This document shows, piece after piece, positions 24,319 to 34,099 of a stretch of DNA of 39,424 bases. The position numbers and the translations under genes were made by a program. The notes below the pieces were generated by a model. It had not been told where the DNA came from. It saw only the letters and a list, made by a program, of their open reading frames with translations, and made no database searches. Where the stretch lies: the NCBI GenBank assembly GCA_044867525.1, contig JBIOVB010000042.1, positions 1-39,424 on the forward strand, given 5' to 3'. The DNA comes from JALYNX01 sp044867525. Lineage in GTDB: Bacteria; Actinomycetota; Acidimicrobiia; Spongiisociales; ZC4RG35. The number at the start of each line of letters is the position of its first letter. The stretch's first letter is position 1.

Positions 24319-26130
24319 TCAGATGTAGTCCCAGATTCCTAGGCTTGACACCACCGGTAGGAGCCCGAGCCCGATCCCCAGGGAAAGATCCTTGAGCACT
24401 CGCTTCGGCTCGGATCGCACCTGGACCAGTCCTGCGGAGCCGATCAGGACTGCCAGGGGGAGGAGGATGAAGATCACCCCGATCCAGGCATCATCGGTAA
24501 ACCAATAGGGATAACTGGCGGTCGCCGCGAGATAGAGCGGCGTGATGGCTGCTCCGACAACGAGTGGGACTAGCCCGGCCCAACGGGGGCGTATCCGGTT
24601 CTCTTCGTCCTTGTCCCAGGCCTGGACCATGAGCAAGACCCCGAAGACCATGAGCGCCACGGTGAGCCCGACCACCACGGTCATTGACATGCTCTCCTCG
24701 AGGTCGGTGGTCGCCGCGGCCGAACGGACGCGGCCGATGCCGATCGTCTCCCATTCCCCATCAGGCGTCCTTCTGAGGAGCCCGTCAGTGCCAAGGCTGG
24801 CGATCAGGGTCGGCGGGTCACCAACAACCACCACTCCGCTCGGCTCGCCCACATTGTCATTGAATCTCGGCGATGCTGTCCATGACGGACCCCATGTCTT
24901 ACCGCCGTCTGTCGACTCCTCGAGTCGGGTTGAGGGATCCGGAGGGTCCGGCGTGTCCGGGTCGAAGGCGCGGAAACAGTGTGAGGCTGTGAGGCAGGCG
25001 ATACTCACCACATAGCCACCGAATGTTGTAGGCAGTTCATCCACAACGTCGCCGTCCCAGGTGATCCCGCCGTCGTTGGAGCTAACCCATGTGGTTTCAA
25101 TGTCAGCCGGTCGATAACACAGGTTGGAGCGGTCGACGTCGCAGCGAGCCAACTCCAATGCTTGGGGATTCCTGAATATGCGGTTCTCGCCGGTTTGATC
25201 CAGCGCCCAAGTCGTCCCTAGGTCGTAACTGATCTCTCGCCAGCTTCGATCCAGAGAACTGACGTTCCGCTGACAGATGCCCTCACGCTCGAAACACCAG
25301 ATCGTCTCCGGCTCCAAGTAGGGCTCTGGCGAGACTCCATAGACCGGTGGTTCAACCTCCGATAGCACCACCTCCCAGTGGAGGCCGCCGTCGGAGGATT
25401 CCTCGTAGGTGTAGTAGGTGAGTTTCTTCATGTAACAGACGTTTGGCTTGTCGGCCAGGCAAGGCCTGCGTGCGTCCTGGCCCTCCAGGTCTGGTGGTCC
25501 GGCACCACCTTGGAGAAGCTCTACAATCTCGGGCGTCGGTTGCTCGACCTCTTCCCACGTGGCCCCGGCATCGTGGCTCACGAATTGCGCTGGTTCGTAG
25601 CTTTGACCGGGTGTTCTGACGTAGACGTCGTCACCCACGACGTGAGGCGGCCCGACGCTCGGTGGGTTCTCAACGCTGGTGGCCATAGTGGCCATCGCGG
25701 CCAAACCCACGAGGGCCAATCCAAACGAGCGGTGGGCTTGCCGTCCGGATCGAAAGTTGCTGGAGATTCGCTGCCAGATCAACGCTCCAGGTAGGAGGCT
25801 GACGAGCGCGATGAGATCGGTCGGGTCGACCACAATCCGGGTCGACCAGGGATAGATCGACTCGGTCGCTGTCGCGGCCCAGGGCATGGTCTTGATCGCG
25901 GTGAACCAGAGTGCGGTCAGCCCGAATCCCCAGAAAGCGGGTCGGGGGAGATGGAGCACGGCTGCAAACGCGGTCGCAAGGAACGGGAAAAAGAGGAGTC
26001 CGGCGAAGTCGCTGAGCTTGCCGGTCAGCCAGCCGGGCGCGTTTCCCTTGAGCACGTGGTCGTTGACCAGCAATGTGACAATGGCCAGCACCACGACCGG
26101 ATGAGTGAGCCCACTCACGGCCGCCACCAT
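24319..26130 (-). CDS. membrane protein with central Asp-box (BNR) domain
   Basis: The 603-residue protein starts with about four hydrophobic segments (residues 8-155, including a WLTGKLSDFAGLLFFP signature). A soluble region at about 160-470 carries at least five Asp-box-like motifs (SHDAGATW, SSDGGLHW, SYDLGTTW, SNDGGITW, STDGGKTW). About four more helices close the protein. Asp boxes mark beta-propellers such as sialidases and photosystem assembly factor YCF48, but none of these enzymes' active sites was recognised. Six Cys in the soluble part suggest an exported fold. The start near 26130 has no good ribosome-binding site. Function unknown. Confidence 0.75.
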   Translation of the reverse strand: MVAAVSGLTHPVVVLAIVTLLVNDHVLKGNAPGWLTGKLSDFAGLLFFPFLATAFAAVLHLPRPAFWGFGLTALWFTAIKTMPWAATATESIYPWSTRIVVDPTDLIALVSLLPGALIWQRISSNFRSGRQAHRSFGLALVGLAAMATMATSVENPPSVGPPHVVGDDVYVRTPGQSYEPAQFVSHDAGATWEEVEQPTPEIVELLQGGAGPPDLEGQDARRPCLADKPNVCYMKKLTYYTYEESSDGGLHWEVVLSEVEPPVYGVSPEPYLEPETIWCFEREGICQRNVSSLDRSWREISYDLGTTWALDQTGENRIFRNPQALELARCDVDRSNLCYRPADIETTWVSSNDGGITWDGDVVDELPTTFGGYVVSIACLTASHCFRAFDPDTPDPPDPSTRLEESTDGGKTWGPSWTASPRFNDNVGEPSGVVVVGDPPTLIASLGTDGLLRRTPDGEWETIGIGRVRSAAATTDLEESMSMTVVVGLTVALMVFGVLLMVQAWDKDEENRIRPRWAGLVPLVVGAAITPLYLAATASYPYWFTDDAWIGVIFILLPLAVLIGSAGLVQVRSEPKRVLKDLSLGIGLGLLPVVSSLGIWDYI

Positions 26131-26176
26131 CGGGGGAGTTTTCTCGAGTCTGGAGCTGTCGTTTTCCAGTGGTCGT

Positions 26177-26193
26177 CCTCTCCTACGGAGAGG
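26177..26193 (-). terminator. hairpin after the gap operon
   Basis: CCTCTCC pairs perfectly with GGAGAGG around a three-base loop, 34 bases beyond the GAPDH stop on the minus strand. It probably separates the gap pair from the membrane gene further along the same strand. T content after it is low. Confidence 0.45.
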
Positions 26194-26226
26194 TTATGAA
26201 GCCGACCGCTGCTATGCAGATGCTGA

Positions 26227-27252
<1,026 letters not shown>

Positions 27253-27253
27253 G

Positions 27254-28276
27254 TCACTGTCCTCCCTCTAGATAACCGGCGATCGTGGTGGTTACTTCCA
27301 CAGCGCGATGGGAGTAGGCCCAGCCGTTGTTGAACCAGGTGATGGTCTTCACCAGATTCCCCCTGGTGACCATGGTTGCCAGGCTGTCGAACACTCCCGA
27401 GTGGGAGTTGAGTCTCACGTCCGAGGAGACGATGGGGTCGGCAACGAACTCGATGATCCCCGAGAAGCGGGACTCCACCTCCTGGGCCACCACCGAGTTG
27501 ACCGCCTCCACCGTCGTCTCGACAGCAGTCTCGGCGGTGAGATCCACCGTGGAGCCGTCGACCACCGGGACGTTGAGCGCGACAACCGCCAATTTCCCCT
27601 CGAGTTGGGGAAGTGCCTGGGTCAGGATCTCGGCGGTGTTGGTAGCGGCGGGGATGATGTTCTCACCGGCTGCTCGGCTGGTCCGGTAGGACTCCGTGGG
27701 GACATCGGCCAGCCGGCCCGCGTTCGACATCGCTTTGACTGTGGTCATGAACGCATGTTTCACCCCGAACTTCTCGTCGAGAATCTGGAGGATCGGTGCG
27801 GCAGCATTGGAGCTGTTCGAGCCGAGGGCGACCAGATCGACGCTCGGTCCGAGCACGTCGTCGTTGATCCCGCGCAGCAAGAGCGGGATCTCGCCGGGAG
27901 TCTCAGGGCTCGATGTGAGCACCACCTTTTTCGCCCCCGCAGTCAGATGCTGGTCCAAGGCTTCCTTGGACCGGTAGCGACTGGTGGTCTCCAGGACAAC
28001 ATCGACTCCGAGCTCACCCCAGTTGGCCTCACCCGGAGTCTTCGCCTTCAGGAACGCAGCCTGTTTCGAACCGTGGGTCAGCTTCCCGTCTGCATAGGAG
28101 ACCGGCACCGGGAAGCGGCCGTAGATCGAGTCGTACTTGAGGAGATAGGTCAGCGCTTCGGGATCGGCGATGTCGCTGATGGCGACTACTTCGAGGTCGT
28201 CGCGTTGATGGACGAGACGGAAGACGTTGCGACCGATCCTTCCGAACCCCATCAACCCGAGGCGGGTCGTCGTCAT
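27254..28276 (-). CDS. GAPDH-like protein lacking catalytic residues
   Basis: The 340-residue protein aligns with the downstream GAPDH along its full length and keeps the NAD-binding start GFGRIGRNVFRL. The active site is gone: the catalytic Cys is Asn154 (in GSNSSNAAA), the His is Lys181 (TTVKAMSN), the phosphate-site Arg is Asn235 (NVPVVDGS), TTTGAAKA is AATNTAEI, and STGVF is TTSRY. The frame is intact, so this is a retained paralogue and not decay. ATG 28276 follows AGAAAGGGAA; an upstream extension to 28426 lacks homology. It is first in the coupled pair. It may form mixed tetramers, sense NAD, or catalyse something else. Confidence 0.85.
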   Translation of the reverse strand: MTTTRLGLMGFGRIGRNVFRLVHQRDDLEVVAISDIADPEALTYLLKYDSIYGRFPVPVSYADGKLTHGSKQAAFLKAKTPGEANWGELGVDVVLETTSRYRSKEALDQHLTAGAKKVVLTSSPETPGEIPLLLRGINDDVLGPSVDLVALGSNSSNAAAPILQILDEKFGVKHAFMTTVKAMSNAGRLADVPTESYRTSRAAGENIIPAATNTAEILTQALPQLEGKLAVVALNVPVVDGSTVDLTAETAVETTVEAVNSVVAQEVESRFSGIIEFVADPIVSSDVRLNSHSGVFDSLATMVTRGNLVKTITWFNNGWAYSHRAVEVTTTIAGYLEGGQ

Positions 28277-28342
28277 GTGCAATTCCCTTTCTGGGTCGGG
28301 AATGTAGCGGTCAACCCCCTGGCTCCCGCCGCCTGCCCCCGG

Positions 28343-28348
28343 TACGTT
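28343..28348 (+). promoter_or_regulatory. candidate -10 box of the M23-like gene
   Basis: TACGTT lies 16 bases before ATG 28365 within the 88-base divergent gap between the gap operon and this gene. On the other strand the same gap has TTGACC and TACATT elements, but at poor mutual spacing. Confidence 0.25.
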
Positions 28349-28364
28349 GGCCAGGGGAGGGGAG

Positions 28365-29039
28365 ATGCTTGCCCATTTGGCCCTGGTCGCAGTCTGTCTC
28401 GTGGCTCCGGTCGACGGACCGGTCACCGCCGGTTTCGCACCGATCGGCCGGTACGGTGGTCATTGGGGCATTGATTTCGGAGCTCCGTGGGGGACCCCGG
28501 TGCGGGCGCCGGCATCTGGTCGGGTCACCTTCGCCGGGTCGGTGGCAGGGATGGAGTCGATCACCATCGAGCCGGTGCCCGGCTTCAAAGTATCGGTCTC
28601 CTACCTGAGCGATCGGAGGGTGATGGCGGGGCAGTACGTGATCCGCGGCGAGCACATCGGCGACACCGGGAGCCCTCACGGCTCGCCAGGGGCCCATCTC
28701 TCGGTGCGCATCGGCGGCACTTATGTCGATCCCCGGGATTGGCTGCGTTGTGTGCCCACCGATATCAGCCGGGCGCTCCGGCTGGTGACCCCGCCTGCCC
28801 CCTATCCTCGGCGTCGTGCACACCGGCATCCTGGGTGGGACGTTCGATCCGATCCATATCGCACATCTCCACGCCGGGGAGACCGCCCTCTACCAGGCGA
28901 GACTGGACCGGGTGCTGTTCATGCCGGCGGGGGAGCCGTGGCAGAAGTCCGATCGCCAGATAAGCGGCGCGGAGCACAGGGTCGCCATGACCCGGCTCGC
29001 AATCGAGGGCGTCGACGGATTCGAATTGGACGACCGTGA
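28365..29039 (+). CDS. M23 peptidase-like protein with altered zinc site and long nadD overlap
   Basis: Residues 1-20 look like a signal peptide. A LytM/M23 domain follows at about 21-140 (HWGIDFGAPWGTPVRAPASGRV, then GSPGAHLSVRIGG). HWGID supplies the first zinc His and Asp, but the usual HxH is HLS, so one zinc ligand is missing and hydrolysis is doubtful. ATG 28365 follows AGGGGAGGGGAG. The frame stays open for about 80 further Arg/Pro-rich residues across the start of nadD, a 224-base same-strand overlap. That tail is probably not real protein: a one-base change near 28780 would end the gene at a TGA before nadD. Confidence 0.65.
   Translation: MLAHLALVAVCLVAPVDGPVTAGFAPIGRYGGHWGIDFGAPWGTPVRAPASGRVTFAGSVAGMESITIEPVPGFKVSVSYLSDRRVMAGQYVIRGEHIGDTGSPHGSPGAHLSVRIGGTYVDPRDWLRCVPTDISRALRLVTPPAPYPRRRAHRHPGWDVRSDPYRTSPRRGDRPLPGETGPGAVHAGGGAVAEVRSPDKRRGAQGRHDPARNRGRRRIRIGRP
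28803..28808 (+). promoter_or_regulatory. candidate leaderless -10 box of nadD
   Basis: TATCCT lies seven bases before GTG 28816 and no Shine-Dalgarno is visible, so nadD may be transcribed from its own start codon. Confidence 0.35.
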
Positions 29040-29436
29040 AGTCAGTCGTGATGGTCCCAGCTACACCATCGACACCCTTCTTTCGTTCCCCGGCCACGAG
29101 GACCTGTCCCTGATCCTGGGGGCCGATGCCGCTCTCGGGATCGAGACCTGGCACCGGTGGGAGGAGATCGTGGAGCGGGCGGCTTTGCTCGTCGTACCCC
29201 GCCCGGGGACCGACCCCCGGGACGTGCAGGCGGCTCTGCCTGATGCCATCTTCCTCGACATGGCGGTCCTCGAGGTCAGTGGCACCGAGATCCGGGAGAT
29301 GGTCGAGCTCGGTGAGCCCTATCGGTTCCTGGTCGTCCCGTCGGTGTACGGGTACATCGAGGAGCACGGTCTGTATGCGGATCTCGGGGGAGGCGATAGG
29401 GTGGGGGGCTCATCCGACCAGGAGGAAGGCTCGTAG
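28816..29436 (+). CDS. nadD: nicotinate-nucleotide adenylyltransferase
   Basis: This 206-residue enzyme joins nicotinate mononucleotide and ATP in NAD synthesis. The nucleotidyltransferase motif GGTFDPIHIAH is at residues 7-17, SYTIDTL and LILGADAA follow, and VSGTEIR is the C-terminal phosphate motif. The last 15 residues are a polar Gly/Ser/Glu tail. The GTG start has no Shine-Dalgarno. nadD-rsfS adjacency is common in bacteria and supports both calls. Confidence 0.95.
   Translation: MHTGILGGTFDPIHIAHLHAGETALYQARLDRVLFMPAGEPWQKSDRQISGAEHRVAMTRLAIEGVDGFELDDREVSRDGPSYTIDTLLSFPGHEDLSLILGADAALGIETWHRWEEIVERAALLVVPRPGTDPRDVQAALPDAIFLDMAVLEVSGTEIREMVELGEPYRFLVVPSVYGYIEEHGLYADLGGGDRVGGSSDQEEGS
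29397..29402 (+). promoter_or_regulatory. possible -10 box for rsfS inside nadD
   Basis: TAGGGT near the nadD 3' end would start an rsfS transcript containing AGGAGGAAGG (29420-29429). No clear -35 is seen. Confidence 0.2.
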
Positions 29437-29444
29437 AGAACAGC

Positions 29445-29801
29445 GTGGAACTTGCCCGGATGGCGGCCGACGCCATCTACAGCAAGAAGGGCATGGACAT
29501 CGTCCTGCTCGAAGTAGAAGGGCTATTCGTTCTCTCCGATGTCTTCGTGATCGCCACCGGGACCTCCCGCCCACATGTGCAATCGCTGGCCGACCAAGTC
29601 GAGGAGAAGCTGCGCGAGGACCGCGGTATGAAGCCGCTTCGGATAGAGGGCAAGGCCGAGGCCGAGTGGGTCCTCATCGACTTCGGGGACATCATCATCC
29701 ACCTTTTTCAGGCGGGACCACGTGACTTCTACGGTCTGGAGCGACTCTGGGCGGACGCCGAGCGGATCAACTGGGTGGAGCCCGCGGTAGCAGACGGGTA
29801 G
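29445..29801 (+). CDS. rsfS: ribosomal silencing factor RsfS
   Basis: The 118-residue protein binds uL14 and blocks joining of ribosomal subunits when nutrients are short. Family motifs DIVLLEV, SDVFVIATGTS, EWVLIDFGDIIIHLF and YGLERLW are clear. GTG 29445 is assumed; ATG 29460 (residue 6) is possible. AGGAGGAAGG lies 15 bases before the GTG, rather far. The gene follows nadD by eight bases. Confidence 0.95.
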   Translation: MELARMAADAIYSKKGMDIVLLEVEGLFVLSDVFVIATGTSRPHVQSLADQVEEKLREDRGMKPLRIEGKAEAEWVLIDFGDIIIHLFQAGPRDFYGLERLWADAERINWVEPAVADG

Positions 29802-29829
29802 CGGTTGCTTGTTGACCAGGGGCCCCGAA

Positions 29830-29835
29830 TAGACT
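29830..29835 (+). promoter_or_regulatory. candidate -10 box of tRNA-Ala
   Basis: TAGACT lies 15 bases before the tRNA. Upstream, TTGTTGACC offers -35-like bases, but the exact TTGACC is only 12 bases away, so the -35 assignment is open. Confidence 0.4.
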
Positions 29836-29850
29836 GCCGTTTCCCGTCTT

Positions 29851-29924
29851 GGGGCTGTAGCTCAGCCTGGCAGAGCACTTGACTGGCAGTCAAGGGGTCA
29901 GGGGTTCAAATCCCCTCAGCTCCA
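29851..29924 (+). tRNA. tRNA-Ala (anticodon GGC)
   Basis: The 74-base cloverleaf has acceptor GGGGCTG (29851-29857) pairing with CAGCTCC (29917-29923) and discriminator A29924. The third pair is G-T, the G3:U70 identity element of tRNA-Ala. Anticodon loop CTGGCAG gives GGC. CCA is not encoded. It marks the border between the conserved genes and the more accessory right half. Confidence 0.95.
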
Positions 29925-29966
29925 CTCCCCGTCGTCGTCCATTCGTACAGGTCCAGGCCGGTTCGT

Positions 29967-30554
29967 TCAGTCGTAGGCGAGATATCGGCCCGGCTTGTCG
30001 GGTTCTTCGATCACGAAACGCAACTGGAGGTCGGTATCTTCGATCATGTCGACCTGTTGAGTGAACTGCTCGTTGGTGACGATGAGAGGGCCTCCGAGAC
30101 TCCAGTCCTGCGCAAGCCATGTCCGAAGAGTGTCGAGCAACACGCGATCAGTCCCCTTACCCAGTTGTGACTTGCGAATCCAGAAGTAGACCGCCGCGTC
30201 GTAGTCCTCCCACCGACGGTTTCCGACCGCAGTTATCCGCGCCGCGGTGAACATAGGCGCATCGGACGAAAACAGGTAGACGCAGCCGAGGCATTCTATT
30301 CCAGCAAGGTTCATCACCGTGTAGGTGAAGGCCTCGCGATTTGCGTGACGTCGCTCCAGCTTCTCCGGGTCTTCCCGGTTGGCAGCCACGGTGAAGTCTT
30401 CTTCGGGCCAACTCGACTGCTCCCACGTTCGCACCCTGCTCTCCATCACTGCTGCGTAATCCAGTTCGACATCAGCAGCCATGATCGGCCTGAGCATGAA
30501 GGTGTCTGTCGTCAGACCTTCGGGGACAGCGAATTCCATATTCTCGAAAGGCAC
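29967..30554 (-). CDS. GNAT-like acetyltransferase family protein
   Basis: The 195-residue protein begins with a GNAT-like strand and helix (TFMLRPIMAADVELDYAAVMESR), continues through an ECLGCVYLF strand and ends with a helix (VLLDTLRTWL). No clear acetyl-CoA-binding Q/RxxGxG/A loop was found, so enzymatic activity is uncertain. The start is GTG 30554 or ATG 30539. It stands alone, convergent with tRNA-Ala and divergent from the next gene. The 175 bases before its start (30555-30729) hold no gene; TAACGT near 30699 may be a -10 for the neighbour. Confidence 0.6.
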   Translation of the reverse strand: MPFENMEFAVPEGLTTDTFMLRPIMAADVELDYAAVMESRVRTWEQSSWPEEDFTVAANREDPEKLERRHANREAFTYTVMNLAGIECLGCVYLFSSDAPMFTAARITAVGNRRWEDYDAAVYFWIRKSQLGKGTDRVLLDTLRTWLAQDWSLGGPLIVTNEQFTQQVDMIEDTDLQLRFVIEEPDKPGRYLAYD

Positions 30555-30729
30555 GTCTACATTCCCGCGCGTCGGTTGACTCCAAGGTCAAAGCTACGCG
30601 GGTCTCGACCTGAGCCGTATCGCCCCGCGGGCATCATCGAGGTCTCGTAAGTCTGTCCAGACACCTGGTGATAGGGGGAGGCGGGCCGAGGCGCTGGCTA
30701 ACGTTCAGTGCCCGATTCCGAGGGGATTG

Positions 30730-31833
30730 ATGGGCTCAGTCCGCGAACACTTCGATTCGGTTACGACCATCTCATCGAGACGACGCTGGGCCACTCCCTC
30801 TGAGGATCTGGTCACGACGATTCTGATGGCAGTAATGACGACAGGTCTGTTCCTCGACGGCTGGTCGCACAACAACAACCCTACGGCGGAGAGCTTTCTG
30901 TCGCCTTCGCACTACCTGCTTTACGCGTCGTTCTCCGTTACCACGATATGGATTCTGTGGATCACCTTCCACAGCCATCCGGGACGCACCGTTGCCGCAG
31001 TTCCAGTTGGCTATGGCCTGGGACTGGTCGGGATTGGCGTGTTCATCCTTGGGGGCATAGGTGACGCGATCTGGCACGCAACGTTCACGTTCGAAGTGTC
31101 CATCGACGCCCTCTTGAGCCCCACTCACGTCTTGCTGTTCGTTGGCGGCCTGCTCATCGGCACCTCGCCACTTCGATCGGCGTGGCACCGACCGGACCCG
31201 GATCCCATGACCTTGACGGTGATGACAACCCCCGTCGTGGCCATGGCGTTGGCCGCTGCCAGCGTGGGTTTCTTCTTCCAGTACGTGTCCGGATTCAACA
31301 CGACCGCTCCTGCGGTCGAGTACCTCCCGGTAAAGAACGTGGTCGACCCCCAAGCTGCCCTAGGAATCGCCGGAATCATGCTCACAAACTTGATTCTGCT
31401 GGGTGCGCTGTTGCTGCTCATCCGTCGTTGGACGCTCCCTTTCGGAGCCGCCACGATCGTCATCGGCGTGCACGCTGCGACGATCCAGGTGCTCAGGGAG
31501 TTTCCAGTGGCTGAGATCATCATCGGAGCCGTAGTTGCCGGCCTCGCGGCCGACCTCTTGATCGGCAGGTTGCGGCCGTCTCTTTCAAGGATTTTCGCAC
31601 TGCGAGTGACCGCCGCCGCGATCCCAGTCCTCATCTGGGGATCGTTCTTTGTGTTCTTCGAAACGGGCGACAGAATCCTGTGGCCACCGGAGTTGTGGTC
31701 CGGTGCCATTGTGTTCGCCAGCGCCGCCGGGCTAGGCCTCAGCCTGGTCCTGGTGTGGCCGAGTTCGCAAGCAGCGCTCATTGAGCCCGAGCCCAACGAT
31801 GCCTTGATGGTTCAGGCCGAAGGCCCACCCTGA
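30730..31833 (+). CDS. polytopic membrane protein of unknown function
   Basis: The 367-residue protein has about ten hydrophobic segments. His-bearing motifs are notable: DGWSHNN, SPSHYLLYASF, GDAIWHATF and SPTHVLLFVGG, with two similar SPxH elements that suggest an internal duplication of helix pairs. The His pattern could bind metal or haem, which is inference. ATG 30730 follows CGAGGGG. It converges with and overlaps by 22 bases the end of the next gene, itself a membrane protein. I do not recognise a named family. Confidence 0.7.
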   Translation: MGSVREHFDSVTTISSRRRWATPSEDLVTTILMAVMTTGLFLDGWSHNNNPTAESFLSPSHYLLYASFSVTTIWILWITFHSHPGRTVAAVPVGYGLGLVGIGVFILGGIGDAIWHATFTFEVSIDALLSPTHVLLFVGGLLIGTSPLRSAWHRPDPDPMTLTVMTTPVVAMALAAASVGFFFQYVSGFNTTAPAVEYLPVKNVVDPQAALGIAGIMLTNLILLGALLLLIRRWTLPFGAATIVIGVHAATIQVLREFPVAEIIIGAVVAGLAADLLIGRLRPSLSRIFALRVTAAAIPVLIWGSFFVFFETGDRILWPPELWSGAIVFASAAGLGLSLVLVWPSSQAALIEPEPNDALMVQAEGPP

Positions 31834-32504
31834 GTGTCTACCTGGTTGTCCCAATCCCCGAGGACTATGGCGACTAGCCAGACCAGAAAGGCGACAACCA
31901 GGCCCGCAACCGCTGGAAAGTAGAACGGGGAGTTCGATCCGGGAGGATCGGTCATTGCGAACGAAAACAGGGCCAACAACGACAGAGGCGTCATGGCGAT
32001 CCCGGAGATGAATGCCCAGCGAGGCATTGCGTTCCTCTCACGAAGGGCGTTTGAGAACCCGGCGACCGCGATTGCGAGGGTGATGTAGGCGATGGTCATC
32101 AGGTTGTCCTGAATCCAAAAAAGGGAATCGGCCAGCACCTCTAGAGCCCTCGATTCAGCTACGCCCAGCCGGTACTCCTCGGCAGGCACCCCCATCACCA
32201 CACCAGTGAAGCCTGCAACCGTGAACAGAATCCCGCTCGCGCTCATGAAACCGGTGCCAGTGCTGAGCCAGATGGACCTGGGTGGGCCGAGATGATGAGC
32301 GAGGGCGATACCAAACAGGATCGTCGGAATCACAAGCAGGCCGCGGAGCATCCCCCCACCCAGTAGGAAGACGCGGTAGCGGTCGAATCGCTGAATCGAC
32401 TCTGTTACCTCGAGAGTGTCGAAGAAGAAGGGCCTCGGTTGCGCCGCCAGGGAAACCACCAGCATGCCACCCAGCAGGACGGCCGAAAGGCGGACGAGTC
32501 GCAT
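31812..32504 (-). CDS. multi-helix membrane protein of unknown function
   Basis: The 230-residue protein has about six hydrophobic segments and begins with a signal-anchor-like helix. No catalytic motif is seen. Its ATG overlaps the stop of the PaaK-like gene (ATGA), making it the last gene of a minus-strand operon. Helix layout is loosely like DUF4386-type proteins, but I could not confirm a family. Confidence 0.68.
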   Translation of the reverse strand: MRLVRLSAVLLGGMLVVSLAAQPRPFFFDTLEVTESIQRFDRYRVFLLGGGMLRGLLVIPTILFGIALAHHLGPPRSIWLSTGTGFMSASGILFTVAGFTGVVMGVPAEEYRLGVAESRALEVLADSLFWIQDNLMTIAYITLAIAVAGFSNALRERNAMPRWAFISGIAMTPLSLLALFSFAMTDPPGSNSPFYFPAVAGLVVAFLVWLVAIVLGDWDNQVDTQGGPSA

Positions 32505-34015
32505 CAGGACGTCGTGGGAGCCATCCGGGTCTGTTTGATCCTGGATCGATCTCCGGCAAACGGGCCAGTCCCCATGGCATACAGGCGCACGATTGGGGTT
32601 GCGGTTTCCTCGTGCTCGGCCATCGCGACCCGGAAGTCGGAATTGAGGAGCCGGATCCGCTCCACGATTCTCGTCTCGAAGTCCGTCTGCATCTGCGGGG
32701 TGATGTCGCCTCGGACCTCGAAGGAGAAGACTGGGCGCACCGTACCTCCTTCCTCGAACAAGCTCAGGCAGAAAGAATGGACCGCACCGGCCAGGTCAGG
32801 CTCGTCATAGAGGGCTTGTTCGATGTCCTCGGGGTAGATGTTGGCCCCCATCACGCTCAGCGTGGAGTCCTTTCGTCCGTAGACCCATAGGAAGGGGAGT
32901 CGGAGGGGTCGGACACGACTCATGTCCGCGAGCTCGCGGCCAGCCGACTGGAATCGCGCTGCCATCTCTGCGTAGGTGGCAACCCCGCCTTCGTCGTGGA
33001 TGTTGTATCGAATCCGGGGTGCAACCACTTTCAATCTGTTGACGGTGAAAAGCAGCTCTCCGCCCTCGGTGACGGCGACATAGTGGTTCAGTGGGTTGTA
33101 TTGGAAGACCATCGGGAGACGGGAATCGTTTCCGAACACTGCTTCTCGAAGCTCGGCGTCCTCCCGGCATTGCTTACGAATGGAGACCGCCAGAGGCGTT
33201 TCTCCGGCGAGTCCGATTTCGATGTCGGTCGCCCCGTAGCCACTGAAGACCGGGTCAAACTTCCGGTAGAGGTAGTCGCGAAGGCCCTCCGACATGCCCT
33301 CGCCCCCAACCAAACCCATCAGCCTGTAATCCGCCAGCGGGAAGCCTCGGGACTCCGCCTCGTCGATCATGTACTTGAGGAAAGGTGGGTACCCGCAAAC
33401 CAGGTACGGAAGGTCGGTGCCGAAGTACTCGAGGGTGCTGAAGATCTTGTCGAGATCCGGGCCTGTCGACTTGACGATTCCGTTTCTCTGCAGAGCCACC
33501 CCCATATTGATCCCTGTCGCCCAGGCCCCCATCGAGAATGCGTTGATCGTGATCCAGGGGCCGGGGCCGAAGTCGTACCGGGCAAAATGGCTGATCGTGA
33601 TATGGCTCACCGCGCGTTCTTCGATGGAACGGACCCAGTTGTAAGGAACGCCAGAACTTCCTGACGACTCGTCGATCGCGACATCACGCAATGGCAGGGA
33701 ACCGCCGGAACACCGGTCGGAGATGGGAAACGCTCTGATGTAGTTGTCTTTGTCGATGGGGGGCAGCTCGAGCGAGACGATGTCGCGATCTCCCACCTGT
33801 TGGTCGTCGAGGAACTTGCGATACGCAGGAGTGCCGGCTCGCGCCCGGTCCGCTGCTCGTATTGCCTTCCATCTCGCAACGCGGGCGACCATCGCCGGCG
33901 AAGCGCGGGACACGACCCAGAGGAACATGGGATATCGCGGACCCATGAACGCGAAAGCCCAGTCGAAGGGAACCAGGACCACTCTCAGAATCAGGAGCTT
34001 CAATCCGGCGGGCAA
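32504..34015 (-). CDS. PaaK-like adenylate-forming enzyme (ANL superfamily)
   Basis: The 503-residue protein resembles phenylacetate-CoA ligase. The ATP loop ESSGSSGVP is at 116-124, GYGATD (259-264) is the adenine-binding motif, D341 lies in the ribose-binding YNIHDEG segment, and the hinge and C-terminal lobe start at GRKDST (380), followed by ANIYPEDIE (391-399). It should activate a carboxylate as an acyl-adenylate, then perhaps as a CoA ester. The hydrophobic first 36 residues may associate with the membrane, unusual for PaaK. The start is TTG 34015 with AAAGGG upstream. The substrate is unknown. It sits in an operon with the small 34100 gene and a nitroreductase. Confidence 0.82.
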   Translation of the reverse strand: MPAGLKLLILRVVLVPFDWAFAFMGPRYPMFLWVVSRASPAMVARVARWKAIRAADRARAGTPAYRKFLDDQQVGDRDIVSLELPPIDKDNYIRAFPISDRCSGGSLPLRDVAIDESSGSSGVPYNWVRSIEERAVSHITISHFARYDFGPGPWITINAFSMGAWATGINMGVALQRNGIVKSTGPDLDKIFSTLEYFGTDLPYLVCGYPPFLKYMIDEAESRGFPLADYRLMGLVGGEGMSEGLRDYLYRKFDPVFSGYGATDIEIGLAGETPLAVSIRKQCREDAELREAVFGNDSRLPMVFQYNPLNHYVAVTEGGELLFTVNRLKVVAPRIRYNIHDEGGVATYAEMAARFQSAGRELADMSRVRPLRLPFLWVYGRKDSTLSVMGANIYPEDIEQALYDEPDLAGAVHSFCLSLFEEGGTVRPVFSFEVRGDITPQMQTDFETRIVERIRLLNSDFRVAMAEHEETATPIVRLYAMGTGPFAGDRSRIKQTRMAPTTS

Positions 34016-34099
34016 GTCCCATCCCTTTCGTCGTGTCGAGTATGGAATCGGACTGACAGGTCGTGAGTGGGGGACCTTTCCTCATCACGTCGCCCCAGA

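Noticed and set aside
29900..29960. tRNA-Ala as a phage or island attachment site
   Set aside because: I searched by eye for a repeat of the tRNA 3' end further right and saw none; there is also no integrase gene.
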